Of a stretch of DNA of 64,000 nt, positions 28,074-39,342 are shown in pieces. How positions within the stretch are numbered: the first letter of the stretch is position 1; the number at the start of each line of letters is the position of its first letter. Made by a program: the position numbers and the translations under genes. Under the pieces are notes generated by a model. It searched no databases. It was not told the origin of the DNA and saw only the letters and a list, made by a program, of their open reading frames with translations. Origin of the DNA: Absidia repens (Eukaryota; Mucoromycota; Mucoromycetes; Mucorales; Cunninghamellaceae); NCBI GenBank assembly GCA_002105175.1, contig MCGE01000020.1, forward strand, positions 62,001 to 126,000, written 5' to 3'.

Positions 28074-30122
28074 ATGTTAGGTATTAACAAATCCTCAAAG
28101 ACCATCGACATCAAACTAGCGGAGGAAAAGTACTACTTCCCTGGCCAACCGATCAAAGGTAGGTAACATTTATCAATCATTGAGTTCTTCTTATCGACTT
28201 ACACTTTTTTATGTACTATTTTCCAATATAATTCACTTTAGGCTTTGTCAATGTTCAACCCAAAAACTATACCAAGACCAACCACATTACTCTTAAATTT
28301 ACCGGTGAAGTAGCCCTATCTCTGAAAGAAAAGGACGCCATCTGCTTATTCCAACAAACCAAGGTGATCAACGTGGCATCCAATGATGAACGACAACTAA
28401 AGCCAGTGATAATGGAACCCAAGTTACATAGCTTTCCTTTTGAATTTGTGGTACCTGGCGATATTCAAGTTCCAAGTACAATGGAGGTAAGTGCGTGTGC
28501 GCGGTCTTTTTAATAATGGATGATCCCGTTGTGATGATTTTTATTTAACCCACCGTCTATTATTTGTTAGTTTAACAAGAAAGTTCGGATCCGATATACA
28601 CTCTCAGCAGTACATGACAAGCCGATGGTTCCAGAATCACTATGCCCAAAAGCAGAATACCCCGTACATATCCTGGAATTCATTGACACCAATGATACAA
28701 AGTACAGAATTCCTCAGGACAAGATCTCGAAAATGTTTTTACCTATCTCCAATCCTGTGAATCCTTGTAGTATTCGTGCTTCTTTGCCACGTTATGGTTT
28801 CACTCGGGGTATGTATGAAAAAACACACAAGGAAAAAGTGATATGCATGGTTGTGCTTGGTGCTGCACATGGTCCCTCTTACCCCCCTCTTGTTTATTTA
28901 CTGATCTTCTGTTTTCATCTGCTTCTGTGCATGTTTTTATTATTACTAGGTGACATTGTGCCTCTCTCTTTGATCATTCACCACTTTGAACCATTTGTCC
29001 TTCCTCAAGCTATTGACATCAGTTTGATCCGAACTGTGGAAATCCGAAATAGCAAGTAAGTCTCTTTTTTGGGAGGACGATATACACGCTTGCTATACCA
29101 AGTTTGCTTATTTTATACCTTGAAATGCATATGATCATTATAGAAACACCCAAGTCAAAGAAGATATACTCAAATCAACAACATGTGATATCGAAATCAA
29201 AGACACACCACATTATTCACAAGCCCTCAAACGCCAACTCTTGATTCCAACGTCGACACCTCCATCCATCAACTTCAGAAACGATATGCTACAAATACAA
29301 TACAAAGTCCGCATCAGCACTCAACTCACCATGCCATCACCAAATCAACCTCAACGAGAACAGAAGACATGTAATGTGGATATTCCCATTGTTGTTGGCA
29401 CATGGCCACGCGCAGCTATTCCAATCGATGACGACGATGACGACGATGACTATCAAGATGATTCCATAATGGAAGATACTGACTTTATTGATATCACTGA
29501 CAGCATTTCTGGTTCTGAGAGCAACTATCAGCATGGCGATGATCGAAACAGCAGCGCCATTCATTTTTCACAGCAGCAACTGGACAGACTCCGTAGTACA
29601 TCAACCACTGAATCGTCATCCGCAAATTCATCATCTTCCACCATCAAACTGATCGCGAAATCATCATCATCATTACCATCACCTCCACATGCTGAAGCTA
29701 CTATCACTACCGCCACCACCAACAACAACGATGTGATATGTCGATCTGACTCCTTGGCATCAAAGGCATCCAGCAAATCATATTCATCTTATTCGTCCTA
29801 CCGGTCTAATCAATCTTGGGAAACCTCATCAGCTTCTTTATCGCGAAACACATCCCTCAGCACCAACATATCACTTCCCGATTCATGCAAAACGACTTCC
29901 GCCATTGCTGCTGCCAAAACGCCATCCTCTTCAGCATCGTCACCTGAAACCATCCTAATGACAGCCTCACCCAGTTGTTTCAGCACTGCCACCAACATCA
30001 ACAATAAAAATAACAACAAATATGTGTCACCATTCTCTCAGCATCGCGGGTCCGATCCTACCGGCATGGCAACGCACTCCCCAATTCAGCAGCGACATTC
30101 TTTTTACGACCAAGAACGACGC

Positions 30123-30153
<31 letters not shown>

Positions 30154-30710
30154 ATCCAGTGCTTGTCGGGCCTTCTCCATCGAAATACCGAAAACACCAA
30201 TCGGCCATTTTCCCATCATCCAACTCCACCATAACGCCTACTACATCAGCATATCATCAACACTGTCGCTCATCATCTATGTCATCCTCCTTCTATGAAC
30301 AGTGCTCATCATCTTCATTCTCATTGGCCAGTTGTAGATCCGTGCCGGTACCACCACCCGTACAGTTACTATCACCCACCTCCACCGATACTATATTATT
30401 ACAGCCGGTTGGTGATGATGATGATGATGGACGCCACCATGATAATGAGGTAAAAACGGTCATCGGGAACAAAAAGGAACATGCAGCTATTGGGTCAACA
30501 ACTCAACCGTCACCTTACGATGAACGAACTCAGGATCAACATCGACATCATTTGGATTTGGATTTGGAACTGGATGAAGAAGAAGAGGACGACGATGATG
30601 ATGATGAAGACGATGACGAGGACGACTTTTTGACAATTGTGAGGCGGAAGCAAGAACAGACACTTTTGGAAGAAAGGACCCGGCTGCATATGGCTGAAAT
30701 GAAAATCTAG
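28074..30710 (+). CDS. arrestin-domain protein (alpha-arrestin-like) with long acidic/Ser-rich tail
   Basis: Exons 28074..28158, 28242..28486, 28571..28808, 28950..29055, 29144..30710; 746 aa. The first 300 residues form the two arrestin beta domains: KLAEEKYYFPGQPIKGFV, ITLKFTGEVALSL, HSFPFEFVVPGDIQVPSTMEF, VRIRYTLSAV, RGDIVPLSLIIHH and MLQIQYKVRISTQL ending IPIVVGTWPRA. Arrestins of this kind adapt ubiquitin ligases to plasma-membrane cargo. The tail is disordered: Asp runs, Ser-rich blocks, a run of about 9 Gln, and a final acidic stretch before a basic/helical end. I saw no clear PPxY motif, so recruitment of an Rsp5-type ligase is not shown. Confidence 0.85.
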
Positions 30711-31146
30711 AATGAGCAACCTCGGCACCATCACCATCACCCCCTTCTTTTCTTACTTGTTAGTTTTACTCTTTTTATTTATTTAGTTTATTTATCTTAC
30801 TCTCTTTTATTCTACTACTATTATATTATTTATACCCTCTGTACCTCATCATCTATTTAGTATTACTTTATATATCCCCTTCACCTATCCTTTTCTTTTT
30901 TTTTTTCTTTTTTTTTTTTTTACTTTTAGATTGCTTATTATTAGTGTTATTATTTTTTATTTATATTATAAAAACTGTTGACAATAAAAAATATTTGATT
31001 CCAAACAAAGCTGTATGTAGTGTATTGATGAATGTGTGTGATAACAAAACATTTGTTTTAGTCTTTCCTTTTTTTTTTTTTTTTTCTTCTTTTTTTTTTT
31101 TTGGATGTGAGAAAATGAACATCAATAAACAATGCCAGATAGCATA
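30711..31146. other. convergent intergenic region, arrestin / second carnitine acyltransferase
   Basis: 436 bp between two 3' ends, very T-rich, with an AATAAA near 30984 for the arrestin and a minus-strand TTATTG near 31120. No gene is supported. Confidence 0.55.
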
Positions 31147-31634
31147 TCATAATTTTGACCTATCTTTAGACCAAAGTTCTGTGTAGAGAATTCGTTCAAT
31201 GGTGGCGCGAATATCTTCGAGTGTTTCTGATACAACCTCTGCGAATTTTTGAGCCGAGAGCGTTTCTTGTCCTTTTTTGGTTTCAATACCCATTGTGATA
31301 AAATCAGGAGATATCATATAATTAATTCCGTAGCCTTGCTTGAATGGTGTCCCAAATCCAGAACCTTGTGTTTTTTTATTGTACATCAGTGCCGAAGTAG
31401 ACAACCGCCAAGTTTGGGAAGTTGTAAAAACCGGATCTGTAAAAATAGGATGCAGCAAAGGTGTTCTCTGTTGCCCAGGGAGGCCATCGGCATCGGCCAT
31501 CACATGGTCTTGGTTTAATAATTGCAGTACAGAAAGATGACGATCACATCCTTGACCTTGACTTGCTAACTGAGAATATTTCCTATGTGCAGCGACTGCC
31601 TTGAGTAGCATATCATAAGCAGCCTACGCCCAAC

Positions 31635-31667
<33 letters not shown>

Positions 31668-33490
31668 GGAGATTGAATATATAAAACTTTTTGCATAATT
31701 TTTTTTTCCAGGTACCTGGTCAGACGTATGAGGATCATCAAATTTTTCCACAAATTGTTTGCTTTCCATACTACAACTCCGTATAGTCTCCGTGCGACCC
31801 CAAAAAAATTTACGAGTGGATGCGGTTTCATAGGTAGCGGTAATGATGCGGTGAACACGGTAATAAGCCAATTGAAGCACGATCTGCATAAACGAATCGG
31901 GCGGCATTTTGCCGATACGTTTGATCCATTCGGAGCCATACCCACGAAAGTGATGATTACAGGGATCTGATTCGTCACCGAGAATGGTGGCTGCTTCTTG
32001 TGCCTGTTTCAAGTAATCCTCCATGACCGAGTCCGTGGTCCATAGCAAGTGTTCCATGAGAGGCGATGAGGGAGGACCGACAGGGGCACGCGCACCTGAA
32101 AGCCATGCTGGCTTTGTTTCACCTGCTTGTAAGCAAGTTTCTTTTTCAAAGAGTAAACTATAGACCATAAACCCAACCATCGCAGCGTCAGAAGGCGTAT
32201 GCTCACCCATGACCGTACCCTGGCCGTTATTTTCAATAATTAACGAAATCGTCTTGTCAAACCATCGATTATGGCCATGTCCCCGATTTTGTGGGCCGCA
32301 AAATCCTGTTTTGCTCCAGTTGACAGGACCTGAGCCTTGCGTATAGTCATCCAGGCACAAAACGTATAAGGCTGTTTCAATATCCGATAAACTTTGTCGG
32401 TTGCCCACTGGGTCCAGGGTTAATAAATGATTTCTTGCAACTGCCCAATGATCCCGATCCCATGAAGTCAATAAAGAAATAGGTTTTTGAGCATTCACTT
32501 GGTTGGATGCATGGGAAGCAATGGCCAAAAGAGCTCTTTTTTTTTTTTTTTTTTTTTTAGAAAACAAAAAACGGAGTTTGAATATATTTAGGTGATAGGG
32601 CAAGGAAAAGGGGGGGGGGGACAAATCTTACTTTTCCACTTCAGAGACATGAATTTGTTGTTTTTTTCCATCAATAAATTCAAAAACTTGTAATTTATAC
32701 AACTGATCACAAGCCATGACGATGACATGCGTTATATCTGCTAATTCTTTTTGCACTATCGCATCACAGTGGGCTTGCGGAATACGACAAAGGCCAAAAA
32801 ATCGACGACACTGCTCCATACATAGTGGTTGGCCTTGTACCATATCCACTGGGATTGTCTCACTATAGTCAAAAAATAAAGGGGGGAGTCAGGTTTTTTT
32901 TTTTTTTTTTTTTTTTTGGGATTGTTTTTTTTTTTGGATGGAAGTGGGATATAATTATCATACTTCTCAAGGCGCTGAATATATTTGCAGGCGGCATCGA
33001 TACAGCTGGCCCCCATGTGGATTTGAAAATAAGAAAACTGGCCTTCGGGAAGTCCTTGACTATCATTTTGAAGTAATTCTTTTGGATGTGCTTTGGTCTC
33101 TTTGGCTAGAATAAACCAATTACTATTGATCATCAGTGGTTTACGTTGTTCAAGGTACGCTTTTGTTGAAAAAAAAAAAAAAAGTTGACGGTTAGCGGAG
33201 TTTGTGATGGAATTTTTTTTTTTTTGAGTGCCTATACCTTTTTTCATCCAAAAATTATCTTCGAGCCAATTATGAGGGCTTTGGTTGTCAATATCAATCA
33301 ATCTTTGTTGCAATGATGCAGCCAAGGTGCTATTCATAAAATCATGAACTATTTTTTTGCTTTTTTCATGCTCCTCTGCCGTTTGATAAGGAAGTAGAGA
33401 GTGCAAATAGAGGGAGCATGTTGATTTCAAGGAAGGTACAGGCAAACGTGGAAGAGTAGACTGGAAACCAAATGTTGGTGGTGTGGCCAT
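31147..33490 (-). CDS. peroxisomal carnitine acyltransferase (SKL-terminated paralog)
   Basis: Exons complement(31147..31623, 31716..32535, 32632..32862, 32964..33159, 33238..33490); 658 aa. It has the choline/carnitine acyltransferase fold with catalytic His339 in TVMGEHTPSDAAMV, LPRLPVPSLKSTCSLYL near the start, ETIPVDMVQGQPLCMEQ, CLDDYTQGSG, FMQIVLQLAYYR and TYETASTRKFFWGRTE. The C-terminus is RSKL, a strong PTS1, and no mitochondrial presequence precedes LPRLPVP, so it is probably a peroxisome-only enzyme. Acyl-chain preference (acetyl or medium-chain) is not decided by what I can read. The acceptor of exon 4 (32536-32537) follows 22 A, an odd 3' splice site, yet it is the only join that keeps the family alignment. 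Confidence 0.92.
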
Positions 33491-34590
33491 TTTATTAATA
33501 TTATTATTATTATTTGGTAAAAAGAAAATTTTTTAGAAGGATAACTTGGTATAAATACCTCAAGATTAATGTGAGGAAACAGAGGGTATTGTTTGATGTG
33601 TTATCATACCGAATTCGGGCCTTCTTTATCATATGCTTTTGTATCGTTTTCTTCTTAAAAAAGGCCTTTTTTACCTGATCCATCACGTTGCAGCTTATCG
33701 TAAATATCGACATTTCAATTTGATAGAAATAATTGTTTCGCTTTTGGATTTGTGGGGTATTATGGAACATAGAACTTCGAATCTATGAATAATATCTATG
33801 AATAATACCTAAAGACTTGTATTTGAGAAGATTTTGACTGATTAACCACTTTAATAGCTAACCGAAATTTTCAAAATGAGGTTTTCAGAAGTCCAGTACA
33901 GATTCTTCTTTTACGTTATTCTTTGGGGTATAATGTATAATTGGAATGCACATCTTCTTGTTAAAGAACATCATGATTATCAAAACTGTTTTAAAGCCCG
34001 CCTTCTTTGCATGAATTTTCCCCCAAAAAAAATTCATATATGTCATGATGATTCAGTTTTCAATTTAATATAGAGTATTTATTTACTATCGTATACCAAG
34101 TACCTTAATATTGACTCATATGATATGGCTTTAGCAACTTAAACTTTATTTGAAGTCAATGTAATATCAAAGGTATGATATTGAATGTGTATAATGGCTT
34201 GATGCTCGGGACTGGGATCAGCGTTAAGTTATACGATGAATCAGGAACATGTTTGAGACCCTATGTATTGCTAAAAAAGATAAGGTTAAACGAACCTTAT
34301 GCAAAACGGGTCATTGTCATTTTCTGTATTTTCGAATTTTGAGGAAATGTTTATTTTGGTCCAATTTATTTATTTAGACGTGAAAATGACAGTTGCAGTT
34401 ACGGGTTCGATTTAATTTGTGACTAGTTCACTGTCAACGGGTGCCGATATTTTGTTTATACCTTTCAAATTTTCACAGCCCTCCCCTCTGACAATGTAGA
34501 GATACTTCTTGGCTTTGGACATGGCACCTTTTTTCTGGGTGGGGACTTGATGGTACCAACACGTGAAGGGGAAAAAATAGCATTTAAAAA
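33491..34590. other. gene-free intergenic stretch before copy C
   Basis: About 1.1 kb, A/T-rich, probably including the acyltransferase promoter. A CACGTG lies at 34560-34565, just upstream of copy C. No coding region or tRNA fold is supported. Confidence 0.5.
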
Positions 34591-35640
34591 CCCGCTCAGG
34601 TGATGGTTTTTTTTTTATTTACACCCTCTTTTTTTCGCTCTCTCTTTTTTTTCCTCTTCTTTTTTTTCTCCCCATTCGACTTCCATGAGGTTATGTTGGA
34701 CTTAGATTAGTGTCAAGCCTAGTTTAGAAGCGTTTTCAGCTCAGGGGTTACAAGATGCATGGAGAAACCCTTTCATTTTGGATCTAGGATTTTGGGATGA
34801 CCATTAGTTGGCTTTTTGGAGCCTTCATTGGTTTAGGCTAGTACTAGTTTGTCCATGGTTTTTAATTATTTTTGAATAAAATATATCTCTTTTACTTATC
34901 TCAATGAAACATTTCCCATAAATCTCCCTCATGTCTTGTGCAATAGATCACTTTTTACCATTGTCTGTTAGATGTATTGTTATAATTCAATATAGGATAC
35001 CTTCTGGTCTTTCTCCTTCCTGTGTAGTATATTAGGCCCGTTTTCCTTTAGTTTAGTGTCGACCATTATTCAAATTTCACATAAATATCCTTCAATCTTC
35101 CTCCAATAGATCTTTTCATCAAATCCTTTGTTGCAATAAACCCTTCGTCTTTAGTTTTAGTATCAATTAGTGTCTACCAATATACTTCAATAAAATGGTT
35201 CCTTTTTACTGGTCAACTTCTGACACACAATGTAGTTAGTAATACCGCTGGTATAGCTGTTTTGTGGGTGTCATCCCAAGTGCTTTCACACTAAGTGCAT
35301 TCTTTTCTCGTTTACCAGTTATGATCACTTCTTTCTTGTTAGAAAGTCCCAGGAACTAGTTGGTAATGTTAGATTACTTACTATCGAAGATAGCCGTATT
35401 CATTATTGGCCAATCTTGCAAATGATATCTTGGACGTATATAGCTGACGCTATAGAGCATTTTACATTTCTTTCTAGCATATTTATGGCCAATTCCAGAG
35501 ACCTAGCGACCATTTTTGACTGTTCTAGGTCACTTAATATGAAACGCAGCGCTATCCCCGCTCTACCATTTATATTTATCAACTGAGGCTGTACCGCCAG
35601 TTTAACGTTCGCTGAACTGAAAGTATTCTATACACCCGCC
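34591..35640 (+). repeat. dispersed element, copy C (full length)
   Basis: Promoter-side block CCCGCTCAGGTG (34591-34602), where the CACGTG has decayed to CAGGTG. A pyrimidine tract (about 34620-34675) follows, then ATGAGGTTATGTTGGACTTA, core 34716-34790 with AAGCGTTTTCAG and CATGGAGAAACCCTTTCATT, GGCTTTTTGGAGCC, and AATAAAATAT at 34873. Tail: CTCATGTCTTGTGCAATAG (about 34929), AATAAA near 35143 and 35187, TTACCAGTTATGATCACTTC (about 35311), CACTTAATATGAAACG and CAACTGAGGCTGTACCGCC (about 35579). It is the longest copy and closest to D in the core. Confidence 0.85.
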
Positions 35641-36114
35641 TTGTTATTTATTTATGGTACTTGTTTTTTTTATAGTTATTTTAAATGCGATAAATGAAGC
35701 CCAAGCTGAAGCTAGATAACTAAGTGGCCAATTTTTATGGTGTAAGCTTGTGGGGATTGCTGCCTAATTTCATGAAAAATCACACTTCAACTACTTCTTG
35801 AGGTACCCTATACAGTACGCAGAGTATATCAATTTTTTGGAATCGAATATAAAACATTGCAACAATAAAGGCTTATTTTACATTCTTGATAAACTGCACC
35901 ATGTCTCTATTTTTTGGTGGGGTCTTTGGAGTTACCGCCAATTGATTTTTATTGACCTTTGGAGATACTTCTATTATTTTTATTAATATTGGGAGGCGGC
36001 ATAATTTAAACTACCGCTTTTTTTTTTTTTTTTTTTTTTGGCTCTCTTGTTTTTCTGTGTGTTTTTTTATTTGTATTTTTTTCTTCGGCAACTTCCGTTT
36101 TATAAAATATTTGA
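35641..36114. promoter_or_regulatory. intergenic: rhomboid gene promoter side
   Basis: 474 bp, A/T-rich with T23 at about 36018-36039. The stretch just before 36115 is T-rich like other promoters here. No gene is supported. Confidence 0.5.
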
Positions 36115-37329
36115 ATGGAAGGCGCACCGCAGAACACGAACCAACAAGGTCAACAATGGACTTCAAGCAGAGATAGAGCTGGTGAAGCCACGCGCATGTT
36201 TGTGACCCACATTCGACACTACTTCAATTCTTTGCCTCTGATATCAGTGCTCACGATTATTATACCCCTATTTGCCAACTTATTGGATGTTATCACCTTT
36301 ATTGGACCCACACACAACACATTTATCTATGAATGGTTTTATCTTTCCCAAACCAAGATCATATATCATTTGCAAGGTAGAAACGGCATGATCGAAATCC
36401 TCCGATTGTTTGATGGAGCGTCACTTAATGATCCTTCCCTATTCCTGCTTTTATTTTATTAGTATATCGTTTGATCTTCTATCCCTTGGTACACGTAAAC
36501 GTCACATCACTGTTAACCAACTTGCTCTTACTGATTCCATACATCTCGGCACACGAACGCAAAAAAGGATCTGTATGTCTTTTACATGAATTGCTTTGTC
36601 TCTTCACTCTTTTGCCAGCTATCATGTATATAGTCGTCATCGTCCTTATAACATCCGTGCTTGATATGTCTGGTGTTTTCATGGGTGTTGCTGCTTGCTC
36701 GGGCTTATCGACTTGGACAGTGGCACTCTCTTTATGGACTATGTTGGATGAGGACGCTAGAGGTGAAGCTACAACCCATAGGTAACCACGTATATATTTA
36801 TTATTGTGCTGCATGATGATCATCAACTTCTCGCTCATGATTATTACTCATAGCTTATTTGGTGTCATTCCTCTGCCGCCCAAATCTATCCCATTCCTTA
36901 TTATTGCATTTTACTTCTTCTTGGTCCCTGATTCTTCTTTGATCCTTCACTTGTGTGCGGCTTCCGTTGCCTACTTCTGTAAGTTCGTTAGGGAAGGATA
37001 AAGACTGCGACACCCATAAAATTTAGTTACTTACTTTATTTTTTTGACTTTGGTAATATACTATAGACTTTCACCATCGACTTCCTTCTGTTCTGGAGCC
37101 AACGAATGAAAAGTGTCGGCATTTCGAGAATCATCGATGGACCAAATTGTTATCGAATCATCCGAAATTCATCAGCGTGGATACATCAGCTCATAGCGGT
37201 AGCTACCTGCCAGTGACATCGAATGGGGTGGGCAATGGCTCTACAACATCTTATACACAACAATCTACATCGTCAGCGAGCGCAACTACCAACTTTCCAG
37301 GACAAGGATATACCTTATCGGAAGACTGA
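36115..37329 (+). CDS. rhomboid-family membrane protein (Rbd2-like)
   Basis: Exons 36115..36376, 36463..36781, 36854..36978, 37067..37329; 322 aa. About six hydrophobic segments are visible. The rhomboid layout is present: FYPLVHVNVTSLLTNLLLLIP (helix 2-type motif with the usual His and Asn), a serine motif GLSTW with Ser170 where most family members have GASGW or GASAW, and His226 in ILHLCAASVAYFYF as the second catalytic residue. The hydrophilic C-terminus (about 240-322) is Ser/Thr-rich. Rbd2-type rhomboids are Golgi/endosomal intramembrane proteases in yeasts. Protease activity here is inferred from the Ser-His pair. Confidence 0.82.
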
Positions 37330-37901
37330 TGGAAGCAACGAGGTGTTTTTGGAGACATACCTTCTCTTCACTATTATCATACTAGCCATTTGTGTATATG
37401 ACTACTTTTTGTTGGTTTTAGTTGAATAGTTAACATTTATGCCCCTTTGTACTTTATTAGTTGTGTTGTTGATTTTTAGTCTTACTCTATTGGTTGAATA
37501 AAAAAAAATCATTCTTAAACCATATATATGTCACTCAAATTGCGCGTCGGCTTCAATTTTATTTTACATGCATAAATGTATAGGTGAAATTTAACGCTGG
37601 GGTCAACTCTTGTTCCGTGTCTTGACGCCACTGGATCAGGAATTTGTAGCCAATAGTAGGTGATGATGATGCAACTATCAAAGAATAAACTTGGATTTTT
37701 CAAGTGGGTGTGTAGACGAAATGGGTGGAACTCACGCATGAATCAAAATCATTAGCATAAGGCATTATTTTCCCTCCACAATACAGTTGCTCTGAGGTAA
37801 TGCGGGGTGTGAAATACAAAGCACCTTTTTTTTTAATTTTTTTCACCGCGCTTTGAACACTATTTTTATTTTTATTTTATTTTTTCCATAAAAACATCAA
37901 T
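37330..37901. other. intergenic: rhomboid 3' end and Eaf7 promoter
   Basis: 572 bp without a gene. An AATAAA near 37497 is the probable rhomboid poly(A) signal, and a T-rich tract (about 37827-37887) precedes the Eaf7 start. Confidence 0.5.
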
Positions 37902-38910
37902 ATGCCGGATATCAAGATCGAATCTAGGGAACACTCACTACCATCAGTCACAACACCATCCAGTGAAGGTACAGGCTCTTCAGTGGAGTGGGATGCTGCC
38001 ATGGAACTTGCTTTATTAAACGCTATTGCCAATTGCAAACCTGTGGGTAAGCGATCAATATAACAAAATAGAAAAACTAAAGGAAAGCCTTACTCACTTT
38101 GACAATATGCCCCAATCACTTGCTCACACAGGCGTACATAAACACTTTCGTATCATGTGTGTTCAAAGACAATTCAACGAAAATAGCCCATCACCATGCA
38201 GCATTCGTGAAATTTGGGATAGACTCGGTGAATACTACGGAATGAACGCTTTGGATGAACTGGTAAATACGCACGTTATTATATTATTTATAGTTTTCTG
38301 GGAGAGTATACTGATAAGTCCAATAATTATATATTATTTGTTGACGTTATAGGAAGAAGAGGACAAAGAAGAGGAAGAGGAAGAAGAGCAACAACACGGA
38401 GATGACCGACACCGCGAATTCTCTTTACCATCAACCTACGACAATGACCAAGTAATGTCTGACCACCGGCAGGACGATACGACTCGAGAAAATTCGCCGG
38501 CCATTGAAAGACCGCCATCTAGACGAACCAGAACTAGCAGACGAGACGTGTCACCGGCGGTAACAGAATCTTCAGTGGCTTCGACACCAGAACCAGATGA
38601 AGGTAAGTGGATGACGATGATTGGGTCCTAAAGTCCTGCTTTATGATTGGTTTAGAAAACTCACCCAACAACACTTTTCTTTTTGGATATAGGAAAAGCA
38701 ACACCAACATCAACATCATCAACATCAAGACGAACTGGACGAAGCAGCACACGAAAATCCGAAGCAGGAACACCAGAGCCTGGTACAACTCGGGGAAGTG
38801 GATCATCATCATCAGCAGCAGCCAGCAACCGACGATCCAATCGGGCAACTTCCTCCTCTTCAAGAAGCACACCAACAACTACTACTCGTCGACAAAGTAA
38901 ACGGAAATGA
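37902..38910 (+). CDS. EAF7: Eaf7/MRGBP family subunit of the NuA4 acetyltransferase complex
   Basis: Exons 37902..38046, 38132..38262, 38353..38602, 38693..38910; 247 aa. The CT20/Eaf7 domain is in residues 29-95: VEWDAAMELALLNAIANCKPVG, HKHFRIMCVQRQFNE, and SIREIWDRLGEYYGMNALDELE. These match human MRGBP ([42 protein letters not shown]). A Glu-rich stretch and a basic, Ser/Thr/Arg-rich tail ending KRK follow, which suits a chromatin protein. Family role: NuA4 histone acetyltransferase subunit, in yeast within the Eaf5/7/3 module. Confidence 0.92.
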
Positions 38911-39342
38911 AAAAAAAAAATTGATAAACATGTGAATCAGTCAACAAATGGGGTACAAGCAAATTCGAATACGAACACCGAATCCAAACTCAATATTCCC
39001 ATCCAGCCACCCACTCACAACAATCACTACCCCTCACTCTTTTTTCTCTTTGGGCCCTTTCTCCTCCTCCCCCCCTTTCGTCGCTCCACCCCTGGTTCTG
39101 ACTTTTTGCTGGAAAAAATCACCTTTTTATTTTACCAACCTATCATATTGCATCTTCCCCCTTCCTCCCCTTTTATTGATTAGAAGCGCCGCTTTGAATA
39201 AATTTTTTTTCTTTCTTTTTTTTTTTTTTTTTGCCTTCGATTTTATTATCTTGCCCCTCTTTTTTATTATTATTCCTTCTTTCTTTCTTATCTTTTCATT
39301 TTTTTTTCTTTTTGCCCAAATACCAAAAAAAAAAAAAAAAAG
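38911..39342. promoter_or_regulatory. desaturase promoter and leader
   Basis: 432 bp without a gene, strongly C/T-rich from about 39010 to 39310. The leader ends with 17 A and a G directly before the ATG (39325-39342), an A-rich start context. Confidence 0.55.

Noticed and set aside
29337..30740. Antisense frames opposite the arrestin tail
   Set aside because: They arise from TCA/GAT-type low-complexity codons and have no start context, introns or domain.
34381..34440. GGGTTCGATT phrase resembling a tRNA T-arm
   Set aside because: No acceptor or anticodon stem can be built around it. I found no convincing tRNA in the window by eye; tRNAscan-SE would settle this.
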